Origin: Planctomycetota bacterium
GTDB lineage: Bacteria > Planctomycetota > Phycisphaerae > Phycisphaerales > UBA1924
NCBI GenBank assembly: GCA_023434205.1
Contig: JAEYTB010000037.1
Coordinates: 1 to 21,676, forward strand
Direction of reading: 5' to 3'
Length of the DNA stretch: 21,676 bases
Each line of letters begins with the position of its first letter. Within the stretch, counting starts at the first letter, position 1. The notes beneath the pieces were generated by a model. That model ran no database searches, was not told the origin of the DNA, and saw only the letters and a program-made list of their open reading frames with translations. The position numbers were made by a program, and so were the translations under genes. Of this stretch, positions 7,487 through 13,271 are shown one piece after another.

Positions 7487-8005
7487 ATGGTGCTGCTGCT
7501 GGGTTGGAGTCCCGTGGTGACCGGCCTGCTGACGGTCGGGTTCCTCGCCGTGTGCGTGCTGATGGTGCTGACGGTGCTGATCCAGAAGCCTCAGGGGGGC
7601 GGGCTGGCGAGCGCGTTCGGCGGCGGGGGCGGGTCCGGGCAGACCGCCTTCGGCACCAAGACGGGCGATGCGCTGACGATTTTCACGATCATCATTTTCG
7701 TGGTCTACCTGCTGTTCGCGGTGGTGCTGGGGTTTGCGACGCGGCCTGACGCGGCGGCCCCGGCGGTCGTGCCCGCGGCGGAGACGGAGGCCCCTGCGAC
7801 GGCGCCGGCGACCGGCACTCCGCCGGAGGTTCCGCCTGCCGCGACACCGCCCGCGCCTGAAGGGTCAGCGCCCCCCGCGGCGGTCCCGCCGGCGGCGACC
7901 ACTCCTGCACCGCAGCCGGTGGAGGGGCAGCCCGCGCCTCAGCCGGCCCCCACGGACCCGGCTACTCCCCCCACCACCCCCACCACCCCCACCACGCCTG
8001 AGTGA
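7487..8005 (+). CDS. secG: SecG, preprotein translocase subunit with long Pro/Ala/Thr tail
   Basis: The first 85 residues are a standard SecG: helix 1 (about 11-31), the conserved loop VLIQKPQGGGLASAFGGGG (30-48) continuing to GQTAFGTKTGDALT, and helix 2 (about 62-84). SecG joins SecY and SecE in the plasma-membrane channel and assists SecA-driven export. The protein then continues for about 87 residues made almost entirely of Pro, Ala, Thr, Glu and Val, ending in repeated TPTT units. Most SecG proteins stop soon after helix 2 or carry a shorter tail. The start at ATG 7487 has a ribosome site. yicC follows after 15 nt, suggesting one transcript. The SecG call is firm; the tail's role is unknown. 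Confidence 0.93.
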   Translation: MVLLLGWSPVVTGLLTVGFLAVCVLMVLTVLIQKPQGGGLASAFGGGGGSGQTAFGTKTGDALTIFTIIIFVVYLLFAVVLGFATRPDAAAPAVVPAAETEAPATAPATGTPPEVPPAATPPAPEGSAPPAAVPPAATTPAPQPVEGQPAPQPAPTDPATPPTTPTTPTTPE

Positions 8006-8020
8006 AACGGAGGCTGCCGC

Positions 8021-8902
8021 GTGGTGAGGAGCATGACGGGTTACGGGGATGCGTCGGCGACGATCGACGGGGTGCATTACTTCGTCGAGGTGCGGGCGCT
8101 GAACAACAAGTACTTCAAGGCGACGATCCGGCTGGCGGACGCGTTCCAGGGGCTGGAGTCGGAGTTCGAGGCGCGGCTTCGGGAGAAGGTTTCCCGCGGC
8201 ACGGTGACGATGACGGCGCGGAGCGCGGACACGTCGGCGTCGGCGGCGTACACGATCAATACGGAGGCCCTGCAGCGGTACATGACGCAGCTGTCGCAGC
8301 TCCAGGGGGCGCAGGGGCGGATCGACCCGGCGTCGCTGCTGCAGCTCCCCGGGGTGCTCCAGCCGCCGGCGGATGAAGAGGACCGGATGGAGCGGGCGCG
8401 GCGGGTGTTTTTACCTCTGCTGGACAAGGCGGTGGCCGCGCTGATCGCGATGCGGCAGCGCGAGGGCAAGGTGCTGGTGGATGACCTGCGGGCGCACCAG
8501 CAGTACATCGCGGAGCGGCTGGCGTTGATCGCGGAGCGGGCCCCGGGGGTGGTGGCGGACTACCAGCTCCGGCTCAAGACGCGGATCGAGACGATGCTCA
8601 AGCAGGCGGACGCGACCGTCGAGACCGGGGACCTGATCCGGGAGATCGCGGTGTACGCGGAGCGGACGGATATCGCGGAAGAGGTGAAGCGGCTGGGGGC
8701 CCACCTGGACCAGTTCGCCGCGTTGATCGGGGCGACGGACGGCAAGCCCATCGGCCGGACCCTGGACTTCCTGGCGCAGGAGATGCTTCGGGAGGCGAAC
8801 ACGATCGCGAGCAAGAGCCCGGACGCGGCGATTTCGCGGTCGACGGTCGAGATTAAGGGTGCGATCGACCGCATTAAGGAGCAGGCTCAGAACATCGAGT
8901 AG
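8021..8902 (+). CDS. yicC: YicC-family endoribonuclease
   Basis: The 293-residue product has the length and both ends of the YicC family. The N-terminus reads VRSMTGYGDASATIDGVHYF and then VEVRALNNKYFKATIRL. The C-terminal DUF1732 region ends GRTLDFLAQEMLREANTIAS and then EIKGAIDRIKEQAQNIE. YicC of E. coli acts as an endoribonuclease involved in small-RNA turnover, and homologues are widespread. The start is GTG 8021, giving M-V-R-S-M-T-G-Y-G as in relatives, with GGAGG 7 nt upstream; GTG 8024 is possible. It sits 15 nt after secG and is probably co-transcribed. No residues look out of place. The specific RNA substrates here are unknown. Confidence 0.93.
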   Translation: MVRSMTGYGDASATIDGVHYFVEVRALNNKYFKATIRLADAFQGLESEFEARLREKVSRGTVTMTARSADTSASAAYTINTEALQRYMTQLSQLQGAQGRIDPASLLQLPGVLQPPADEEDRMERARRVFLPLLDKAVAALIAMRQREGKVLVDDLRAHQQYIAERLALIAERAPGVVADYQLRLKTRIETMLKQADATVETGDLIREIAVYAERTDIAEEVKRLGAHLDQFAALIGATDGKPIGRTLDFLAQEMLREANTIASKSPDAAISRSTVEIKGAIDRIKEQAQNIE

Positions 8903-8914
8903 ACTTTGGGGGTC

Positions 8915-8920
8915 TACCCT
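8915..8920 (+). promoter_or_regulatory. Possible -10 element (TACCCT) for the PDZ protein gene
   Basis: TACCCT lies in the 56-nt gap after yicC and would give a leader of about 30 nt that includes the ribosome site GGGAG (8948-8952). No -35 is clear. Read-through from yicC is equally possible. Confidence 0.22.
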
Positions 8921-8958
8921 AAGGGCGGCCCCTGTCCGGGGGTCTCCGGGAGTTCTGA

Positions 8959-10074
8959 GTGGCGAGCGCGGTGACCAGCGCGTGTTCGATTGCCCTGTGC
9001 GGGTGCCTCGCGGCGGCCGGGGAGTGCAGCGCGCAGATCGCCCAGCCGCCGACGCAGCCGTCCAACGTCGGGGCCAACGGTGTTGAGCACGGCCCCGCGG
9101 ACGACCGGTGGCTGGAACCGATCCTGGAGCGGCTGGACTCGGACGACCTGGCGACGCGGGAGCGGGCGTCGGTCGATCTGCAGACTGATGTTCGGCTGAC
9201 GCTTGAAGCGTTGCAGCGGCGGGTGGCGGACAAGTCGCGGCCGTTGACGACTGAGCAGCAGCTCCGGGTGAGCGAGGTGGCGCTGCGGCTGTTCAAGCAG
9301 ACGACGCGGGGGGCGATGGGGGTGTCGTTCGCGCGGCAGGTGGAGGGGGGCGTTGAGATCGGGCAGGCCATCGACGGGTTCGACTCCAAGCGGGTGCTGC
9401 GGGGCGGGGACATCATCCGCGAGATGAGCGGGGTGACGGTGTTCACCAACGACGAGGCGCGTGCGGTGATCATCTCGCACGACCCGGGCGAAGAGGTGCG
9501 GATGACGATCATCCGCAACGGCGAGCCAATGGAAGTGACGCTGCGGCTGGGGCGGTATGAGGACCTGCAGAACGCGGCGGTGGTGAACGATCGGACGCTG
9601 CGCGATGCGTGGGCGTACCGGTGCCAGCGGACGGGGGAGCTGACCGGGACGGGCGAGCCGATCGACGCGGGGCTCACGCAGGCGCAGTGGGAGCAGCTCC
9701 AGCTGAAGGAGCGGCAGCGGCTCCAGCAGCAGCAGAACCTGGCGACGAACCTGGTCCGGTTCCAGCCGCAGCAGGAGGCGGCGTGGGTCGAGAGCGTGGT
9801 CGGGGGCGGCAGCCTCCGCCGGCTGGACAGTGAGCCCCCGCTGGAGTTCGTGGCCAACGAGCGCGACGCGGCGAACTCGATGCAGGCGCGGAACTACATG
9901 ATCCAGATCAACCAGCTCAACCAGGCGATCCGCAACGAGCAGCGGAATCTGGACCGCGATCCGAACATGGACCCGCAGCGGCGGCAGGCGGCGATGCGGC
10001 GGATGCAGGGCTACCGCGAGCACGTGCGGCAGTTGCGGATCGAGCGGAACAAGATTCTCGAGGGGCAGCGGTAG
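8959..10074 (+). CDS. Secreted PDZ-domain protein, function unknown
   Basis: The 371-residue product begins with a short signal-like segment (about 5-25, ending CSAQ). A helical region follows (about 50-115; LERLDSDDLATRERASVDL resembles a HEAT-type repeat). A PDZ domain spans about 118-200: MGVSFARQVEGGVEIGQAI, then the GGDIIREMSGVTVF core and EEVRMTIIRNGEPMEVTLRL. The rest is Gln/Arg-rich and probably coiled coil (about 235-371), with QQQQ and several MQ/RR-rich helices. There is no protease domain, so it is probably a binding or adaptor protein outside the plasma membrane. GTG 8959 was chosen because it has GGGAG 6 nt upstream and gives the signal peptide. It ends 24 nt before the convergent apaG. 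A precise partner cannot be named. Confidence 0.8.
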   Translation: MASAVTSACSIALCGCLAAAGECSAQIAQPPTQPSNVGANGVEHGPADDRWLEPILERLDSDDLATRERASVDLQTDVRLTLEALQRRVADKSRPLTTEQQLRVSEVALRLFKQTTRGAMGVSFARQVEGGVEIGQAIDGFDSKRVLRGGDIIREMSGVTVFTNDEARAVIISHDPGEEVRMTIIRNGEPMEVTLRLGRYEDLQNAAVVNDRTLRDAWAYRCQRTGELTGTGEPIDAGLTQAQWEQLQLKERQRLQQQQNLATNLVRFQPQQEAAWVESVVGGGSLRRLDSEPPLEFVANERDAANSMQARNYMIQINQLNQAIRNEQRNLDRDPNMDPQRRQAAMRRMQGYREHVRQLRIERNKILEGQR

Positions 10075-10098
10075 GGCCCGCGCCCGGCATCCGCGGCG

Positions 10099-10554
10099 TT
10101 ATTCACTCACGAGGTAGAACCGGGCGACGCGGGCCTCGAAGGTCTCGCCGGTAACGGTGCGCATCAGGTACTCGCCCTCCATCGTGCCCCAGGGGGTTTC
10201 GAGCGGGCAGTAGCTCTCGTACTCGAAGGCGTGGCTGGGGGCGATGGTGGGCTGCTGGCCGATGACGCCCTCGCCGCGGACGTGGCGTTGTTCGCCGTCG
10301 GCATCGACGATGAGCCAGTGGCGGCTGATGAGCTGAACGGGGTCGTCGCCCTGGTTGGTGATGCGGATGCGGTAGGCGAAGAGCCAGCGGCGGCCCTTCC
10401 AGCTCTCGTGCTCGCCGGACTGCTCGGGGAGGAAGCGCGGGGCGACATCGATGCGGATGGCGCGGGTGGTGGCGGTGGAGCCGCGGGAGTCGAGCTGTGG
10501 TCCGGGCTTGGGCACGGGGGATGGTATGGGCGCGGGAGGCGGCCGCGTTATCAT
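10099..10554 (-). CDS. apaG: ApaG-domain protein
   Basis: The 151-residue product carries the ApaG (DUF525) beta-sandwich from about residue 29 to the end. Visible signatures are TRAIRIDVAPRFLPEQS, AYRIRITNQGDDPVQLISRH, the glycine loop GEGVIGQQPTI (94-104), PWGTMEGEYLM (121-131) and the C-terminal ARVARFYLV. ApaG homologues are linked to Co/Mg tolerance in bacteria, and the fold is also found in eukaryotic F-box and PolDIP2 proteins; the biochemical activity is not settled. An N-terminal extension of about 28 residues is Pro-rich (RPPPAPIPSPVPKPGP) and not part of the domain. The start at ATG 10554 is 9 nt from the divergent gene's ATG, so any promoter must lie inside that gene. A degraded second copy of part of this gene lies at 11377-11460. 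Confidence 0.92.
   Translation of the reverse strand: MITRPPPAPIPSPVPKPGPQLDSRGSTATTRAIRIDVAPRFLPEQSGEHESWKGRRWLFAYRIRITNQGDDPVQLISRHWLIVDADGEQRHVRGEGVIGQQPTIAPSHAFEYESYCPLETPWGTMEGEYLMRTVTGETFEARVARFYLVSE
10549..10554 (+). promoter_or_regulatory. Candidate -10 element (TATCAT) for a leaderless transcript
   Basis: TATCAT ends 9 nt before ATG 10564 and overlaps the start codon of the divergent apaG. There is no Shine-Dalgarno between it and the ATG. If real, it fixes the start of the zinc-ribbon gene at 10564 rather than 10630. Confidence 0.4.
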
Positions 10555-10563
10555 GCCGCGGAC

Positions 10564-11331
10564 ATGCTGCTCTGGTACTACCTCCTCACACGGGCTAAAC
10601 GCAGCGAGCGTGATCGGGGACGCGCGCTTATGTTCTGCCCTGTGTGCCGCCGACCGCAGTTCATGCACGCCATCGTGGTCACGGTGAAGCACGGGACAGG
10701 GCGACCGGAGGACTTGGAGGAGGCCCGCTGCCCTGAGTGCGAGATGACGTTCGGTCCCTATCGGCGCGGCGACCTGCCGACCGAGCTTCCGTACTCGGGG
10801 CGACTGGAGGACGACATGGAACTTCTCCCCGGAAACGCGGCCGCGGCGCTGCGGTCGCGGATCAACATTGAGGCGGCCCTTGTTGCCGGGACACTCACCG
10901 CCGAGCAGCGGGCATGGATGATCCGCCAGCCGTTCCGGGCATTAGCGCATGCACACAGCGGACTGATCACGCGACCATCGCCGGCGCACTCCGTCTCGGC
11001 GGTTCTGCAGCTCGTCGCGATCGTGGGCATCCTGGCGGCGGCCATGCTCTGGTATGCGTGGTTCGACGCGCGCCCGGCTGAGAAGAACCTGCTGCTTGGA
11101 TGGGCCTTGGGGACTTCATTCATCACGGCTGTCGCGTCGATCCTGACGATGTACCGCCAAGTCTTTTGGAAGAGGATTCGGGTTCGCCCTCTCCTAGGAA
11201 CCGTACGGGCCATGCTCGCGGCGCTCTCTCCGAGCACAGGAGAGCTGGAATCGGCATTGGCTGATCTGCGTCGCGAGAAGAACTCACTGGCTCGGAGCCT
11301 GCGCCTCAGCGATCTGGTTCAAACTAGCTAA
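10564..11331 (+). CDS. Zinc-ribbon membrane protein of atypical codon use, function unknown
   Basis: The 255-residue product begins with an aromatic, basic stretch (LLWYYLLTRAKRSERD). A zinc ribbon follows, built from C25-x2-C28 (FCPVCRRPQF) and C56-x2-C59 (RCPECEMTF). A helical polar region and two membrane helices (about 146-166 and 175-196) come next, then a basic cytosolic tail. I do not recognise a named family. Codons end in C, A or T much more often than in the G-ending genes around it on the same strand, which suggests recent inversion or transfer. The start is uncertain: ATG 10564 has a TATCAT box 9 nt upstream, while ATG 10630 has GGGGA 9 nt upstream but would begin just two residues before the first ribbon cysteine. 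It is flanked by apaG on one side and an apaG remnant on the other. Confidence 0.72.
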   Translation: MLLWYYLLTRAKRSERDRGRALMFCPVCRRPQFMHAIVVTVKHGTGRPEDLEEARCPECEMTFGPYRRGDLPTELPYSGRLEDDMELLPGNAAAALRSRINIEAALVAGTLTAEQRAWMIRQPFRALAHAHSGLITRPSPAHSVSAVLQLVAIVGILAAAMLWYAWFDARPAEKNLLLGWALGTSFITAVASILTMYRQVFWKRIRVRPLLGTVRAMLAALSPSTGELESALADLRREKNSLARSLRLSDLVQTS

Positions 11332-11376
11332 CCGCTCATCAGGTGAAATGGCCCCGCCGTCAACTCAGACACCTCT

Positions 11377-11460
11377 CGCGCGCCTTCGATGAGGCTCCAT
11401 GCCCTCCAACGTGCCCCAGGGTTTCGAGTGAGCCGCCGTTCTCAGAACTCCATACGGCGT
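11377..11460 (-). pseudogene. Degraded fragment of an apaG copy
   Basis: The stretch 11401-11433 matches apaG at 10174-10208: after one 2-nt gap, 30 of 33 aligned bases agree, and the match covers the codons for PWGT(M/L)EG. A second short match (11377-11391 to 10128-10141, around CTTCGA.GGC.CGCG on the minus strand) lies in the same order after a deletion. The 2-nt gap breaks the frame, and no intact ApaG domain surrounds it. Orientation is the same as apaG. The rest of the 11332-11484 gap holds only the candidate -10 box listed separately. Confidence 0.55.
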
Positions 11461-11472
11461 GGGAGTGGTCGT

Positions 11473-11478
11473 TACCAT
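11473..11478 (+). promoter_or_regulatory. Candidate -10 element (TACCAT) for a leaderless DUF2891 transcript
   Basis: TACCAT ends 6 nt before ATG 11485 (spacer TCGTTT). No ribosome site is visible upstream of this gene. Confidence 0.4.
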
Positions 11479-11484
11479 TCGTTT

Positions 11485-12492
11485 ATGCCCATGCATGACG
11501 CCGCGGATGTCGTTCACCACTTCGTGTCGCTGGTGCTGTCGCACATTGATCGGGAGTACCCGAACAAGCTCGACCATGTGATGAACGGTGCGGGGGAGGT
11601 GAAGGGGCCGCGGGCGTTGCACCCGGTGTTCTATGGGAGCTTTGACTGGCACTCGTCAGTACACGGGCACTGGGTGCTGGTGCGGGCGATGGCGCTGTTC
11701 CCGGGGCTGACGCGGCGGGGTGAGGTTGTGGCAACGCTGGATGCGCGGCTGACTCCGGAGAACGTCGCGGGCGAGGTGGCGTATCTGGGGCAGCCGCTGC
11801 GGGGGACGTTTGAGCGGACGTACGGGTGGGCGTGGCTGCTGAAGCTGGCGGCGGAGCTTGAGGGGGATGTGCCGGAGTTTGCGCGGTGGCGGGGTGCGCT
11901 GCGGCCGCTGGCGGATGTGTTCGTGGAGCGGTATCTGGCGTACCTGCCGAAGGCGACGTACCCGATCCGCGCGGGCGTACACCCCAACTCGGCGTTTGGT
12001 TTGGCGCTGGCGTGGGATTATGCGCGGGTGGCGGGGCATGGCGGGCTTGCGGCGCTGATCGAGAAGACAGCGCGGCGGTGGTTCATGGGGGATCAGAACT
12101 ACCACGGGTGGGAGCCGGGGGGCGCGGACTTCCTGTCGCCGGGGCTGATGGAGGCGGAGTGCATGCGGCGGGTGCTGCCCGGGCCGGAGTTCTTGGAATG
12201 GTTTGGGAGGTTCTTGCCGCGGATGGGGGAGCGGGAACCCTCGGCGATGTTCGAGCCGGCGTTTGTGAGCGACCGCACGGACGGGCAGATCACGCACCTG
12301 GATGGGCTGAACCTGAGCCGCGCTTGGTGCTTTCGGTCGCTGGGACGGGCGCTGCCGGAGGGGGACCCGCGCCGGGCGGTGTGCGACGCGGCGTACGCCC
12401 AGCACCTGGAGGCGGCGCTTCCGCACGTGAGCGGGGATTACATGGGGGAGCACTGGTTGGCGACGTTTGCGCTGCTGGCGATGACGGAGTGA
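11485..12492 (+). CDS. DUF2891 family protein
   Basis: The 335-residue soluble protein matches DUF2891, a family of unknown function. Recognisable blocks are DREYPNKLDHVM (22-33), RALHPVFYGSFDWHSSVHGH (43-62), FERTYGWAWLLKLA, HPNSAFGLALAWDY, NYHGWEPGGADFLSPGLMEA, QITHLDGLNLSRAWCF and MGEHWLATFALLA. The many conserved Trp, His and Asp residues and the regular helices suggest an alpha-barrel enzyme related to glycan-processing folds, but that is inference. ATG 11485 is chosen since the family N-terminus begins here; ATG 11491 is also possible. The truncated haemoglobin gene starts 19 nt after the stop and has its own TATGAT box. Full length, no damage seen. Confidence 0.85.
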   Translation: MPMHDAADVVHHFVSLVLSHIDREYPNKLDHVMNGAGEVKGPRALHPVFYGSFDWHSSVHGHWVLVRAMALFPGLTRRGEVVATLDARLTPENVAGEVAYLGQPLRGTFERTYGWAWLLKLAAELEGDVPEFARWRGALRPLADVFVERYLAYLPKATYPIRAGVHPNSAFGLALAWDYARVAGHGGLAALIEKTARRWFMGDQNYHGWEPGGADFLSPGLMEAECMRRVLPGPEFLEWFGRFLPRMGEREPSAMFEPAFVSDRTDGQITHLDGLNLSRAWCFRSLGRALPEGDPRRAVCDAAYAQHLEAALPHVSGDYMGEHWLATFALLAMTE

Positions 12493-12500
12493 GCGGCCCC

Positions 12501-12506
12501 TATGAT
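12501..12506 (+). promoter_or_regulatory. Candidate -10 element (TATGAT) for a leaderless haemoglobin transcript
   Basis: TATGAT, one base from the TATAAT consensus, ends 5 nt before ATG 12512 (spacer CTCGC). There is no Shine-Dalgarno. This is the clearest of the six such boxes in the window. Confidence 0.5.
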
Positions 12507-12511
12507 CTCGC

Positions 12512-12928
12512 ATGTCTGATGCTCCGCGGCTCATTCGTTTGCCGCTGACGGAGGTCTCGCCGATCGGCGAGCCGCGCACGGGCGCGGTCACGCGTGAGAC
12601 CATCGCGGCGGTCGTGGATGACTTCTACTCGCGCTGCCGCGCGGACCCGCTGCTGGGGCCGGTCTTCAACCGCGTAGTTACGGACTGGCCGCCGCACCTG
12701 GCGAAGATACGGGCGTTCTGGGAGTCGGCGGTGCTGCGGCAGCCGGGGTACGCGGGGCGGCCGCTGGAGGCGCACCTGGAACTGCCGGTATCGCGCGAGC
12801 ACTTCTCGGCGTGGCTGCGGCTGTGGAAGACGACGGTGGAGTCCCACTGCATGCCGGAGGACGCGGCGGTGTTCATGACTCTCGCCGGGCGGATGGCGAA
12901 CCGCATGATGAAGGAGGGTACTAACTGA
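12512..12928 (+). CDS. Group III truncated haemoglobin
   Basis: The 138-residue protein has the group III (Ctb-like) globin pattern. Tyr39 in DDFYSRCRADPLLGPVF matches B10, His62 in DWPPHLAKIRAFWES matches E7, and His88 in GRPLEAHLELP matches the proximal F8 haem ligand. Trp101 in SAWLRLW lies where the group's conserved G-helix Trp sits. Group III proteins bind oxygen or NO with high affinity; Campylobacter Ctb has been linked to oxygen and NO handling. Compared with Ctb it has about 20 extra N-terminal residues (MSDAPRLIRLPLTEVSPIG). It follows the DUF2891 gene closely, though a functional link is not obvious. Its last 8 nt overlap the end of the convergent gene at 12921-13271. Confidence 0.9.
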   Translation: MSDAPRLIRLPLTEVSPIGEPRTGAVTRETIAAVVDDFYSRCRADPLLGPVFNRVVTDWPPHLAKIRAFWESAVLRQPGYAGRPLEAHLELPVSREHFSAWLRLWKTTVESHCMPEDAAVFMTLAGRMANRMMKEGTN

Positions 12929-13271
12929 CGCGCAGCCCGATGGAGTCTGCCGCACTACGAGTGATCGTGATCAGGAGGTTCTCGAACGCCGGGATTCCGC
13001 GGTTGTCCAACGCGAGGTCGACGATGAAGGCGCCGGGGAGCGGCTGGGCGCCGGGAACGCAGCGGCTTCTCGCACTATCCGCCCGGGAGCGGAGGCCGGA
13101 GAGCGCGCGGTCGAGTGCCTCGCGATCGCTTTCCTGCGTTGCCCCGATGAGACGCCGCCCGCGCGTGTCCAGACCGCCGATCCAGTGGCGCAGGAATCGT
13201 GACTGCTCTTCAGCCTCGAGCACCGCAAAGCTTTCGCCGAGGAGTGTGAGCCACGCCGGGATGCACCGCAC
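12921..13271 (-). CDS. Small protein downstream of lepA, function unknown
   Basis: No family is recognised. The GTG start immediately follows the lepA stop (TGAGTG), so ribosomes leaving lepA could reinitiate here. The 116-residue product looks protein-like, with an amphipathic helical N-terminal half (LTLLGESFAVLEAEEQSRF, RHWIGGLDTRGRRLIGA) and a more beta-like C-terminal part (GAFIVDLALDNRGIPAFENL). There is no signal peptide or membrane segment. Codon use is mixed and less C-ending than in lepA, which weakens the case a little. Its end overlaps the truncated haemoglobin gene tail-to-tail by 8 nt. The opposite-strand frame over the same stretch reads as low-complexity Arg/Ser sequence, so I take this strand as coding. 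Confidence 0.5.
   Translation of the reverse strand: MRCIPAWLTLLGESFAVLEAEEQSRFLRHWIGGLDTRGRRLIGATQESDREALDRALSGLRSRADSARSRCVPGAQPLPGAFIVDLALDNRGIPAFENLLITITRSAADSIGLRVS

Noticed and set aside
10231..10563. Upstream extension of the zinc-ribbon gene through the apaG region
   Set aside because: It lies opposite apaG, whose ApaG motifs are clear; the + strand reading there is shadow sequence.
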